Shown piece after piece: positions 32,978-42,282 of a stretch of DNA of 64,000 bases (the first letter of the stretch is position 1; each line of letters begins with the position of its first letter). The notes below the pieces were generated by a model that had not been told where the DNA came from, did not search any database, and was given only the letters and a program-made list of their open reading frames with translations. A program made the position numbers and the translations under genes. The stretch lies in assembly GCF_014069875.1 (NCBI RefSeq), contig NZ_CP059676.1, positions 2,232,001 to 2,296,000 on the forward strand, read 5' to 3'. This DNA comes from Flaviflexus equikiangi. GTDB taxonomy: Bacteria > Actinomycetota > Actinomycetes > Actinomycetales > Actinomycetaceae.

Positions 32978-32989
32978 GAGCACCGACAG

Positions 32990-33017
32990 GGAGGGGAGCA
33001 GGTTACTGCTCCCCTCC
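32990..33017. terminator. Hairpin between convergent dedA and ppx genes
   Basis: Perfect 12-bp stem (GGAGGGGAGCAG with CTGCTCCCCTCC) and GTTA loop, 13 bases after the dedA stop and 4 before the ppx stop. No U-tract on either strand; probably a bidirectional terminator. Confidence 0.65.
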
Positions 33018-33020
33018 GCT

Positions 33021-33959
33021 CTACTCGCCGTTCCGCATCTGACCCTCGAGGTAGTGCAGGATCGCGCCCTCTCTCATCGCCCACGGACATATCTCGATCC
33101 GGTCGAGCTTGAGAGATTTCATGGCACGCCAGGCAACTTCGGCGCCTGCCACGATCTGGAAGGTTCGTTCGGGCGTGATGCCGGGAAGCTCGGTTCGTGC
33201 CGCTGCCGGGATCTTCGCGAGCCTGCCCACCCAGTCCTCAAGGTCGGAGCGTGACATGCGGCGGCGCTCGGTGGGGCCGACAACGGCGACAAGCTGCCCG
33301 CCGAGCCGAGCGAGAGAGCGGAATGTCTTGGACGTGCCGACGACATGGTCAGGGCGGGGAAGCTGCTTGAGAGACTCGGCGAGCGGCTTCATCTCTTTCT
33401 TGATGTAGTCCCTCATGAGGGAGATCTGTTCCGGTGTCGGGGGATCATCGTGGAGGAACTTCTTCGTCAGCCGCCCCGCGCCAAGCGGAACAGATGCCGA
33501 GAATTCGGGGTTCTCGTCGATTCCGTACGCGGCTTCGAAGGAACCCCCTCCGATGTCGAGGACGAGGAGCCGGCCCGCACCCCAGCCGTGCCAGCGGCGG
33601 GCGGCAAGGAAGGTCAGATCCGCTTCCTGCTTCCCGGAGAGGACTGTGAGATTAATGCCGGCGAGTTCTTCAAGACCCGCGAGAACCTCTGGCCCGTTGT
33701 CCGCCTCCCGGAGTGCGGACGTGGCCATGCCGATCACTTCTTTCGCTCCGAAGCGTTCCGCGAACAGCATGGCGCGGCTGACGGCCTCCCGGAGTTGGAT
33801 CACGCCCTCGTCCGTCACCCGATTGTCTTCATCGAGATACTTCATCAGCCGGATCACCGTGCGATCATCGGCTGCGGGAGCCGGCCGGGCTCCATAGTGA
33901 GCATCCACGACAAGCATGTGGACGGTATTTGAACCGATATCGAGAACTCCAAGACGCAT
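33021..33959 (-). CDS. Ppx/GppA-family phosphatase
   Basis: 312-aa protein of the exopolyphosphatase/guanosine pentaphosphatase family with an actin-like ATPase fold: phosphate-1 motif L-D-I-G-S-N-T-V-H, then L-D-I-G-G-G-S-F-E, and the catalytic region M-A-T-S-A-L-R-E-A. It hydrolyses polyphosphate or pppGpp. It is of the short single-domain type found in actinobacteria (Ppx1-like). TACGCT ends 6 bases before the ATG. Diverges from the 503-aa gene with a 53-bp gap. Confidence 0.9.
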   Translation of the reverse strand: MRLGVLDIGSNTVHMLVVDAHYGARPAPAADDRTVIRLMKYLDEDNRVTDEGVIQLREAVSRAMLFAERFGAKEVIGMATSALREADNGPEVLAGLEELAGINLTVLSGKQEADLTFLAARRWHGWGAGRLLVLDIGGGSFEAAYGIDENPEFSASVPLGAGRLTKKFLHDDPPTPEQISLMRDYIKKEMKPLAESLKQLPRPDHVVGTSKTFRSLARLGGQLVAVVGPTERRRMSRSDLEDWVGRLAKIPAAARTELPGITPERTFQIVAGAEVAWRAMKSLKLDRIEICPWAMREGAILHYLEGQMRNGE

Positions 33960-34012
33960 GGGACTAGCGTAATGCAGTACCCTCGATAGAGGACCAGAAA
34001 GATTGAGGAATC

Positions 34013-35524
34013 GTGTCGAATACTTACACTCTCCCACTGACTCCCGGCCAGCTGCGTGGATACCTGGAGAACGGGCTCGACTATGTTTCGGGCTTGGCCG
34101 TGGATTCCGAAGACATTGACGAGATCACGGAGATCGCGGATCTTATCGAACTGTTCCAGATCGGTTTCACAGACAGCCCCTACAAGGCGGACGAGCCGTT
34201 CTATGTCTTGGAACTCGTCGCGGGCCCGCTCGTGCAGTCCCGCCACGCGGTCGGCCCCCTGGATCCGCGCGCCTTCCTCGGCGGTATCTTCGAGGTGCTT
34301 CCGTTCGATGCGACGGGCGTGGCGAAAGCGGCCGGTATCGAGACGGACCTGCTGTGGATCGAACCGACCCGCGTGACAGAGGGATCGTCGATCTGGAAGT
34401 TCGAGCCGGGCCAGTCCGAACCCGACATGGTGGCCGCCTACCACGGCATCGCCTACGGATGGGAGACGGAGAACGGCTTCAAGGCCATCGTTCCCACCAA
34501 CTTCCTCGGCACCGTCATCAAACGGTCCTGGGGTGAGATCCCGTGCGACGTGGAGCTGGAGGATGGCAAGCCTGTCGCCGTCACCATGGTCTCCCCTGCC
34601 GCACCGACCGTCGAGAACGGCTTCGAGCAGATCGACTCGGGACTGTTCGCGAAACGGATCGCCTACACGGATGACATGGAGATCTACGAGGCGCAGAAGA
34701 TCGCGAAGGTTGACGGTGTGCCGTCTCGCGTGCTCCGCCCCATCCGGCGGGACGGGGAGATGCTCCTCGAAGTGCAGTCGCTCCTCCCCGACGCCCCCTA
34801 CACGCGGGCCAACGGTTTCTCCCGCTACGCGCCCACCGTGTTCGTCAAGGCAGTCCCCCTCGAGGGCGTCCAGGCCCAGGCTCGTGTCGCCACCCCGAAG
34901 ACGTGGGTTATCGACGAGATCCAGCCGGCCACGCCAAGCGACCTCATGGGGAAGGATCTGACCGACACAAAGTCACTCATCCCCGATATCTACAGGCTCC
35001 TCGTCAACGCCGTGCCCGCGGGCTTCACGTCGATCACGATGTTCATGCAGGTTGTGGGCAACCATTTCGTCTTCCATGCCGAGTACAGCAAGGATGGCGA
35101 GAGTACTCGCATCACCTCGATCCCCACCGCGATCGTCCACTACACCCGTCAGCTCAAGAAGAACACGTACTCGAAGGAGGACGGCGGCTTCTTTATCGCG
35201 AAGTTCGTTTTCGACGCGACAGGCACCGGCAATTTCGGTTTCAATAAGTCGGACAAGCCGATGTGGGCCGCCCAGGTTCCCGTCGACGAGTGGGAGAGGG
35301 ACCTTGCGGAGTTCCCGCGCCCCGGTTCCGCCACCCCCGACTGGCTCCTGGATGCTCGGCTCGGCAGGCTTGCCGCCGCACAGCCCGTCACGCCGGAAAC
35401 TTCAGAGGGTGCCGCGTCAGGCAGGCCCGCAGAGCCGACACAGGAAGCGTCATCTGGCGCCGAGAACACAGAGGAGGACGACTTTGATACAACTCAAGGT
35501 TACATCCATCGCCACAGACGCTGA
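34013..35524 (+). CDS. Unrecognised 503-aa protein
   Basis: Soluble, acidic protein without signal peptide or membrane helix. It seems to have three parts: residues 1-120 (helical, starting L-T-P-G-Q-L-R-G-Y), 130-300 beta-rich with V-L-R-P-I-R-R-D-G-E, and 320-460, where G-G-F-F-I-A-K-F-V-F-D-A-T-G-T-G and V-P-V-D-E-W-E-R-D-L-A-E-F vaguely recall DUF600/YezG-type immunity domains. A Pro/Glu-rich tail follows. GTG start with GAGGA nearby. Its 3' end overlaps the small gene at 35484, which suggests a coupled pair. Confidence 0.6.
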   Translation: MSNTYTLPLTPGQLRGYLENGLDYVSGLAVDSEDIDEITEIADLIELFQIGFTDSPYKADEPFYVLELVAGPLVQSRHAVGPLDPRAFLGGIFEVLPFDATGVAKAAGIETDLLWIEPTRVTEGSSIWKFEPGQSEPDMVAAYHGIAYGWETENGFKAIVPTNFLGTVIKRSWGEIPCDVELEDGKPVAVTMVSPAAPTVENGFEQIDSGLFAKRIAYTDDMEIYEAQKIAKVDGVPSRVLRPIRRDGEMLLEVQSLLPDAPYTRANGFSRYAPTVFVKAVPLEGVQAQARVATPKTWVIDEIQPATPSDLMGKDLTDTKSLIPDIYRLLVNAVPAGFTSITMFMQVVGNHFVFHAEYSKDGESTRITSIPTAIVHYTRQLKKNTYSKEDGGFFIAKFVFDATGTGNFGFNKSDKPMWAAQVPVDEWERDLAEFPRPGSATPDWLLDARLGRLAAAQPVTPETSEGAASGRPAEPTQEASSGAENTEEDDFDTTQGYIHRHRR

Positions 35525-35729
35525 CGTTGCCAAGGTGACAGAGCAGCTGGAGAACATCGGCGCCCTGAACGAGATCATGGTGACGTTGACCGCCGATTCG
35601 GCGGCCACGATCATCGTGACCGGTTCCGCGAGCGATGATGAGCTTCACGCCGCCATTGCCAAGGCCGGTGACTATTCGCTTGTCGACATTCAACGCCAGG
35701 GAATCGATCCCTACAACCGGGACCGCTAG
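35484..35729 (+). CDS. Small HMA-like protein, unrecognised
   Basis: 81-aa protein from a TTG start with GGAGG 7 bases upstream; it overlaps the preceding gene by 41 bases in another frame. Its pattern I-Q-L-K-V-T-S-I-A-T-D-A-D-V-A-K-V-T (strand-helix) followed by two strands, a helix and a strand suggests a ferredoxin-like/HMA fold, but the metal-binding Cys pair is absent. Ends D-P-Y-N-R-D-R. The next gene starts 10 bases on. Confidence 0.6.
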   Translation: MIQLKVTSIATDADVAKVTEQLENIGALNEIMVTLTADSAATIIVTGSASDDELHAAIAKAGDYSLVDIQRQGIDPYNRDR

Positions 35730-35739
35730 AAACCCAGCT

Positions 35740-38328
35740 ATGAACCGGAGAGCCGCTCTCCTCGTCGATACCGAGGACAGGTGGATACGTCAACCGCGCG
35801 ATCTTGTCGGCGCGTCCATGTCCCTGCTCGGAATCGTCGCCATTCTCGCCTTCTCGGTCTACGCCTCGTCGACGACGCTGGCGGTGACAACCGACGTGCG
35901 GGAGGCCACCAACCACGTCTTGACGACCGTTTTCATCGTGCCCGTCAACGTGCTGGAAGGCCTGCTGACGTTCTTCGCACCTCTCGCGGTCCTCATCGAG
36001 CTCATGTGGACGAGACGCTGGCGTGCCCTGTCGAGCGCAGTGCTCGCCATGGCTCTCGCGGGGGCGCTGTCGAACGTGACCGTCTGGTTCCTCAAGGAGT
36101 ACCTCCCCGAGTCACCGGTCACCACGACATTGGCCGTCGCGGTCGAGGGACAGTCGCTCGTCCTCCTCGTTCCCTATATGGCGATCATTTCTGCCCTGTG
36201 CACGGCGGCGGGCACGAGGGGTTCGCTCGTGTCGGTGCGATGGACGTGGCCGCTCCTGTGGACGGTTGTCATCCTGTCTATTCTCCAGGGCCAGCAGACT
36301 CTCCCCGGCGCGCTCTCGATCGTCCTCCTCGGATCGATGGTGGGCCAGCTGGTCGTCTTCATCCTCGGCACGATCCCCGAGCGTGCCAGCGGCCTCAACC
36401 TCGTTCGTCTCGTTCGACGCGCGGGCATCGACGCGACCGAGATCGTGCGCGTCGGATCCGACATCGACATCGACAACCTGTACGCGTGGCGGGTCACGAC
36501 GTCTTCTCCCGTGGGCTACCTGGACCGCTTCGGCATCACACAGCTCCAGGAGTTCATCAACCGCACCTTCGATCCGATCGACATCGTCGATGAGGATTCG
36601 AAGACGGAATCGATCGTTCCGGAAGCGCTTGTCGACCCGGTCGCGGTCTTCGAGGACTATGAGGCGATGACGGTGCCCACCTCGGACACGGTCTCGCGCA
36701 ACTACATCATCATCGACAGTGCCGGGGTGGCCCATCACGCCTCAGTGTTGGACGGAGACCGCCATATCCTCTCCTGGCTGTCCTCCACATGGTCGAAGAT
36801 CCGCCTGCGGATCCAGTACCGGCGGTCAGACTCGACCATTCACGACACGGCCGACCAGGTGGCTCTCATGACCCTGGCGGCCCAGCACAACGGCATCATC
36901 GGCCCCGATCTTGTCGGCGTCTCATCCTCGGACGATTCCGCCATCATCGTGACGAAGCTTCTGCGGGCACCGTCCCTCCACAAGGTGCCCGTCGATGATC
37001 TGACGGATGACGTCATCGACCAGCTGTGGGATGTGCTCATCACCGCTCATCGAGGCGGTCTCGCCCACCGCAACATCCACGCCGGGATCGTCCTCGTCGA
37101 CAACGGCGAACTGATCGTCACGAACTGGCATGACGGCACGATCGCATCCTCGGAGATCTCACGCCGCATCGACCTCGCGCAGGGTCTCGCCATGCTGGCC
37201 ACCATCGTCGGTGTGGAGCGCGCTCTCGCATCGTTCGAGCGGGTCAATGGGCGCGAGCAGCTCATGACGACCGCACCGATCATGCAGCGCAGCATCATGC
37301 CCCGCCAGACTCTCTCCCACCTGGACGGCAAGACCTCGAAGAGCCTGCGCGAAGCGATCGCGGCGAAGGTGCCCTCGAGTGACGCCCCCACGCAGATCGA
37401 GGTGCGGCGGTTCTCTCCCAAGACGGTCACCTCCGTCATCGTGGGCGTGCTGGCCCTGTACATTCTTCTCGGCTCGATCAACTTCTCTGACGTGTGGGCG
37501 GCAATCAGGCAGGCCAACCCCGTCTATCTGGCCATCGCATTCGTCGCAGGATCCGTCCTCACCTATTTCGGGGCCGCCCTCCACCTCAAGGCATACACGC
37601 CGGAGAAGCTGCCGATTGCGGAGACCGCGACCGTCCAGGTCGCGGCATCGATCATCACGCTTGTCGTGCCGGCCGGCATCGGCCCCGCAGCCCTCAACCT
37701 GCGCTATCTCAACAAGAAGGGCATCCCCACGACGCTCGGCGTCGCTACCGTGTCGCTCGTCCAGATCGCCCAGCTGTTGACGACCATTCTGACGCTGCTG
37801 CTGATCTCTCTGCTCACGGGGCAGATCGGTGCTCTGGCGCTGCCGTCAGGGTCCCTCATCTTCACCATCCTCACGATCATCGCCCTGATCGCCGCCCTCC
37901 TGCTCATCAAGCCCCTGCGCCGCTGGCTGTTCGCGAAGGTGCGGCCAACGTTCGAGCAGGTGTGGCCCCGCGTGGTCTGGCTGACAACGCATCCTGACCG
38001 GATCCTTCTCGGTGTCGCAGGGTCTCTGCTCCAGTCCGTCGGATATGTCATGGCCTTCGGTTTCGCTCTCGCATCCTTCGGCTACTCGCTCCCGGTCATG
38101 ACGCTCGCGATCACGTTCCTCATCTCCAACACGCTCGGTTCTGTCGTTCCCTCCCCCGGCGGCATCGGCCCCGTCGAGGCTGCTCTGACCGGCGGATTGG
38201 CGGTAGCCGGGATCCCCTACTCCATTGCGCTCTCCACGGCTCTCATCTACCGCCTGTTCACCTTCTGGGGGCGGGTCCCTCTCGGCTGGTTCGCGCTCCG
38301 CTACCTGCAGCGCAAGGACCTCGTGTGA
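35740..38328 (+). CDS. Pseudokinase/flippase-like membrane protein (LPG synthase TM family)
   Basis: 862-aa protein in three parts: six N-terminal membrane helices (to about residue 225), a cytoplasmic kinase-like middle (about 230-560) and a C-terminal eight-helix domain of the UPF0104/lysylphosphatidylglycerol synthase TM family with V-P-S-P-G-G-I-G-P-V-E-A-A-L. The kinase-like catalytic loop reads H-R-N-I-H-A-G-I-V-L-V where H-x-D-x-x-x-x-N is expected, so it lacks both key residues. It may couple lipid flipping to a signal. The stop overlaps the DUF2079 start. Confidence 0.83.
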   Translation: MNRRAALLVDTEDRWIRQPRDLVGASMSLLGIVAILAFSVYASSTTLAVTTDVREATNHVLTTVFIVPVNVLEGLLTFFAPLAVLIELMWTRRWRALSSAVLAMALAGALSNVTVWFLKEYLPESPVTTTLAVAVEGQSLVLLVPYMAIISALCTAAGTRGSLVSVRWTWPLLWTVVILSILQGQQTLPGALSIVLLGSMVGQLVVFILGTIPERASGLNLVRLVRRAGIDATEIVRVGSDIDIDNLYAWRVTTSSPVGYLDRFGITQLQEFINRTFDPIDIVDEDSKTESIVPEALVDPVAVFEDYEAMTVPTSDTVSRNYIIIDSAGVAHHASVLDGDRHILSWLSSTWSKIRLRIQYRRSDSTIHDTADQVALMTLAAQHNGIIGPDLVGVSSSDDSAIIVTKLLRAPSLHKVPVDDLTDDVIDQLWDVLITAHRGGLAHRNIHAGIVLVDNGELIVTNWHDGTIASSEISRRIDLAQGLAMLATIVGVERALASFERVNGREQLMTTAPIMQRSIMPRQTLSHLDGKTSKSLREAIAAKVPSSDAPTQIEVRRFSPKTVTSVIVGVLALYILLGSINFSDVWAAIRQANPVYLAIAFVAGSVLTYFGAALHLKAYTPEKLPIAETATVQVAASIITLVVPAGIGPAALNLRYLNKKGIPTTLGVATVSLVQIAQLLTTILTLLLISLLTGQIGALALPSGSLIFTILTIIALIAALLLIKPLRRWLFAKVRPTFEQVWPRVVWLTTHPDRILLGVAGSLLQSVGYVMAFGFALASFGYSLPVMTLAITFLISNTLGSVVPSPGGIGPVEAALTGGLAVAGIPYSIALSTALIYRLFTFWGRVPLGWFALRYLQRKDLV

Positions 38329-39620
38329 GACGACTCCTGCTCCCCGCAGGATTCACGGCAGGGGCTTTCGTTCTCTATACGGCGCTGTCGTGGATCATGT
38401 GGGACAACTACATCTCGCCCTCGTGGGATCTTGGCATCTTCACCCAGCTCGCGGACGCTTACGCTCGTCTCGACACCCCGATCGTCAACATCAAGGGTGA
38501 GGGCTACAACCTGCTCGGGGATCACTTCCACCCGATACTCGTCCTCCTTGCCCCGTTCTTCCGGCTCTTCCCCACCGGTTTCACTCTGCTCGTCATCCAG
38601 GCAGGGATGTTTGCCCTCTCGGCGTGGCCGATCGTCAGCCTTGCCGAGGAGAGACTCGGCCGCCGGTCTGCCCTCCTCGTGGGCGCCTCCTACGTCCTCT
38701 CGTGGGGCCTGATCAACGCCGTGTGGGCACAGTTCCACGAGATCGCTTTCGCTGTCCCCCTCCTCGCCTTCGGTCTTGTCTGGTCTGGTGGGTGCGAGGA
38801 TCTCTCCCACAAGCAGCCATCGCCATCTCTCTCCTCGTCTTCGTCAAGGAAGACTTGGGGCTGACGGTGGCGGCGTTCGGTGTTGCTGCCTATCTGCGCG
38901 AACGCAGTCGCACGTCGCTCCGCTACGGCGCCTTCTTCGTGGCGTGGGGCGTCTCCTGGTTCGTTCTGGCAACCATGGTCATCCTGCCCGCCCTCAACCC
39001 GCAGGGACAGTGGGATTTACACCGATAATCTGTCGCTGCTGAACCAGATCACGGCGGGTGCCGGGGAGAAGATCCTCACTCTTGCCCTCCTCGCCCTGGC
39101 GGCGGGGATCATCGGCGTGAGGTCGCCGTGGATGCTCGTCATGGCGCCGACACTGGCGTGGCGCTTCGTCGGCAACGTCACCTACTACTGGGGATGGGAG
39201 TTCCACTATTCGGCACCCCTCATCCCCATCGCTGCCGTTGCCCTTATCGACGCCGCGAGAGGCCGCTGGTCGAGGATCGCCCCCCTCATCGCATTCATCA
39301 CCTCGGTCGGGATGCTGACGCAGACGAACATCTCGATCCTGTGGGATCGCGACGGGTGGGAGGCTGACGCCTCCGGGGCACTCGCCGTGGCTCAGAGCTA
39401 CGAGACTGTCGCAACCGACCTGTCTCTGCTGGCCTACCTTGCCCCACAGACGGACACCTACTGGTATGGGACGCTGGGGGAGGTTGAACCGGACGCGATC
39501 GCCGTCAACTGGTGGCGTCTGGGACGGGACGCCGAGGAGTGGGCTAAGGATCGCTTCGGCGGCGAATGGGCGACGGTGTATCGTCACGAACGCTGGCAGG
39601 TCATCGAACCGGTTCGATAG
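38325..39620 (+). pseudogene. DUF2079 membrane protein with two frameshifts
   Basis: A polytopic protein of the DUF2079 family, starting M-R-R-L-L-L-P-A-G-F and ending V-I-E-P-V-R. The frame shifts once near 38780-38800 (after F-G-L-V-W; the continuing frame reads V-R-G-S-L-P-Q-A-A-I-A-I-S) and shifts back near 39010-39020 (G-Q-W then I-Y-T-D-N-L). The second cancels the first. Without them the protein would be about 430 aa. Either a recent pseudogene or two single-base sequencing errors. GTGA overlap with the flippase-like gene. Confidence 0.75.
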
Positions 39621-39669
39621 CGGGCGAACTTCCTCCCCATCGCAACCCTTTCAATGGCAAGATTGGGGT

Positions 39670-41334
39670 ATGAGCGATCGCGCAGGAACCCAAGCACGTC
39701 CAGAAGACCTCATCGATGTTGACGAGGTATTGTCCGCCTACTACGACCGCGAACCGGTCGAGCCCGTCGTCTTCGGGACCTCCGGGCATCGCGGCTCATC
39801 GCTCGATGGCGCGTTCAACGAAGGCCATATCGCTGCCATGACCGCCGCCATCGTCGAATACCGCCGCGAGTGCGGCTACGACGGCGATCTGTACATCGGC
39901 CGTGACACGCACGCCCTGTCAGAGCCTGCCCAGCGCACCGCGATCGAAGTCCTGGCCGCCGCCGGGGTCAGGATCCGGATCGATGCTCGAAACGGATACA
40001 CTCCCACGCCCGCCGTGTCGCTTGCTATCCTTCGGGCCAATGGCGCGGGGACGGAGGAGGGAGTCCGCACCGAGGGCCCGGGCCTTTCGGACGGCATCGT
40101 CATCACGCCCTCCCACAACCCGCCGCGAGACGGTGGTTTCAAATACAACCCGCCCACCGGTGGTCCCGCCGACTCGCAGGCGACGAAGAAGATCGCCGCG
40201 AGAGCGAATGAGCTCATGAAGGACTGGCGCGCCATCCCCCGCATGCCGTACGAGGAGGCCAGGGTTGCGCGGACGACATGCACGCACGACTTCCTGTCTG
40301 CCTACGTCGACGACCTCGAGAATGTCATCGACATGGAGGCGATTCGCCGCGCAGGTGTGAGCATCGGCGCCGACCCCATGGGCGGAGCATCCGTCTACTA
40401 TTGGGGCGCGATCGCGGAGCGCTACGGGATCGACCTGACAGTGGTCAACCCAGACGTCGATCCGACGTGGCAGTTCATGAGCCTGGACTGGGACGGCAAG
40501 ATCCGCATGGACTGCTCCTCCCCGTATGCGATGGCGGCGTTGCGCGAGCGCATGAGCGGAGATGCTCCGTTCGACATCGCCACAGGCAACGACGCTGACG
40601 CGGACCGGCACGGCATCGTCACCAGGGACGGCGGTCTCATGAATCCGAACCATTTCCTCGCGGTCGCCATCGACTATCTGTACACCCACCGGGATGGTTG
40701 GCGCACGGACGCGGGGATCGGCAAGACTCTTGTCTCCTCCGCCCTCATCGACCGAGTCGCGGCCGGCCTGGGCCGCCGTCTCGTCGAGGTTCCCGTCGGC
40801 TTCAAGCACTTCGTTCCGGGACTCTTGGATGGTTCTCTCGGCTTCGGCGGGGAGGAGTCCGCTGGTGCGTCCTTCCTCCGCAAGGACGGAACCGTGTGGA
40901 CAACGGACAAGGATGGTCTCGTCATGTGCCTGCTCGCGGCCGAGATCACCGCCGTCACGGGCAAGACTCCCTCGCAGCTGCATGCCGACCTTGTCGCCAC
41001 GTACAGCCCGTCTGCCTACGCCAGGATCGATGCCGCGGCATCGAAGGAGGAGAAAGAGAAGCTGGCCGCCCTCTCTCCCTCGGACGTCACGGCAACGGAG
41101 CTGGCCGGGGAGACCATCACCGATCGTCTCGTCACAGCCCCCGGCAACGGCGAACCGATCGGCGGGCTCAAGGTCACGACGGAGAACGCGTGGTTCGCGG
41201 CCCGTCCCTCCGGTACGGAGGACGTCTACAAGATCTATGCAGAATCCTTCAAGGGCGCTGATCATCTCTCCCAGGTCCAAGACGAAGCGAAGCGTGTCGT
41301 CTCAGCCGCGCTTGGGGGCACAACAGCCTCCTGA
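39670..41334 (+). CDS. pgm: Phosphoglucomutase, alpha-D-glucose phosphate-specific
   Basis: 554-aa phosphohexomutase interconverting glucose-1-phosphate and glucose-6-phosphate, linking glycogen/cell-wall sugars to glycolysis. The phosphoserine loop is T-P-S-H-N-P-P with S148; the metal loop is D-A-D-A-D-R-H; the sugar loop is G-E-E-S-A-G; the phosphate-binding loop is R-P-S-G-T-E-D. All four are complete. ATG at 39670; the long upstream extension of the frame is rejected because the conserved N-terminus begins here. A GAAA-loop hairpin follows. Confidence 0.94.
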   Translation: MSDRAGTQARPEDLIDVDEVLSAYYDREPVEPVVFGTSGHRGSSLDGAFNEGHIAAMTAAIVEYRRECGYDGDLYIGRDTHALSEPAQRTAIEVLAAAGVRIRIDARNGYTPTPAVSLAILRANGAGTEEGVRTEGPGLSDGIVITPSHNPPRDGGFKYNPPTGGPADSQATKKIAARANELMKDWRAIPRMPYEEARVARTTCTHDFLSAYVDDLENVIDMEAIRRAGVSIGADPMGGASVYYWGAIAERYGIDLTVVNPDVDPTWQFMSLDWDGKIRMDCSSPYAMAALRERMSGDAPFDIATGNDADADRHGIVTRDGGLMNPNHFLAVAIDYLYTHRDGWRTDAGIGKTLVSSALIDRVAAGLGRRLVEVPVGFKHFVPGLLDGSLGFGGEESAGASFLRKDGTVWTTDKDGLVMCLLAAEITAVTGKTPSQLHADLVATYSPSAYARIDAAASKEEKEKLAALSPSDVTATELAGETITDRLVTAPGNGEPIGGLKVTTENAWFAARPSGTEDVYKIYAESFKGADHLSQVQDEAKRVVSAALGGTTAS

Positions 41335-41338
41335 GTAT

Positions 41339-41370
41339 GTGATGTCCTGCCGGAAACGGCAGGACATCAC
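41339..41370. terminator. GAAA-loop hairpin between pgm and CPBP genes
   Basis: Perfect 14-bp stem (GTGATGTCCTGCCG and its complement) closed by a GAAA tetraloop, 4 bases after the pgm stop and 4 before the convergent CPBP stop. No U-tract; probably terminates both. Confidence 0.7.
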
Positions 41371-41374
41371 ACCG

Positions 41375-42115
41375 TCACATGCGGAAGACTGCCGCGGCTG
41401 CGAGGGCGCCGAACGCGTTGAACGCCCAGTGGAGCCCGATGGGTGCGATGATCGAGTTGGAGCGGTGCCGCAGCCATGTGAAGGCCACGCCCGCCAGGGA
41501 CGTCGCGAGCACTGCCAGGCCGATCCCCGCCCACTGTGCGCCAGTTCCAGAGCCCAGTGCGGCCGTCAGCCCCTCGTTGCCTGCCGTGAGGGACAGTGAC
41601 GATGCGACATGCCAGAGGCCGAAGAGAAGAGAACCGGCCACGAAGACGGTCTTCATGCCGCCAAGACGGCGGAGCGAGCTGTGCAGGATGCCGCGGAAGG
41701 CAAGTTCTTCCGGGAGTACGGTCTGGATGGGAATGAGGACGAAAGCCGCGAGAAGCGCCTTCCGTGCAGAGGCATAGCCCTCGTCGAGGAAGAAGTCCCT
41801 CGTGAACGGCAGTAGGACACCTGCTATCACGCCGGCCGCAACGACTCCGGCCGCGATCCCGCCATAGGCGAGACCCTTCTTGACATAGCGGGGAGACAAC
41901 CCGATCTCCGCCCACGTCAGTCCACGCGCCCGGCCGATCGCGAGAATCACGGCAACCCCAGCAGGCACGGTGAAGAACCAGACCGAGAGGGGCGAGAAGT
42001 GTGCGAGGGCATTCAGTCCCGCAAGGAGAGCGATCACGGCGAGAACTGTTCCCGCTTCGCGGGCACGGCTGCGCCCCACAACCGGGGCTTCGTGCATATC
42101 GAGGAGAGCTGTCAT
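41375..42115 (-). CDS. CPBP family intramembrane glutamic protease
   Basis: 246-aa protein with about eight helices. Catalytic motifs E136-E137-x-x-x-R141 (L-P-E-E-L-A-F-R-G-I), H169 (F-G-L-W-H-V) and a C-terminal H-W-A-F-N define the Abi/CPBP family. Some members modify peptide pheromones or act in bacteriocin immunity; the target here is unknown. ATG at 42115; TAGACT lies 8 bases upstream. Confidence 0.9.
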   Translation of the reverse strand: MTALLDMHEAPVVGRSRAREAGTVLAVIALLAGLNALAHFSPLSVWFFTVPAGVAVILAIGRARGLTWAEIGLSPRYVKKGLAYGGIAAGVVAAGVIAGVLLPFTRDFFLDEGYASARKALLAAFVLIPIQTVLPEELAFRGILHSSLRRLGGMKTVFVAGSLLFGLWHVASSLSLTAGNEGLTAALGSGTGAQWAGIGLAVLATSLAGVAFTWLRHRSNSIIAPIGLHWAFNAFGALAAAAVFRM

Positions 42116-42282
42116 TGCTATGGAGTCTAAGTCTCCCCGCGCATGCACGACAGCGTTTCGGGAACATGTGCCCCAAACGGGGCCAGAGTTCTCCCAGGCT
42201 CTTTCCACAGCCCCTCAATGCCGGGTTCTCACCGTCCACAATGTCAACCGTTTCGCCATGACAACGCCGTATGCTTGACGTC

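Noticed and set aside
39439..39669. 77-codon N-terminal extension of pgm
   Set aside because: It overlaps the end of the DUF2079 gene in another frame; the conserved Pgm start is at 39670.
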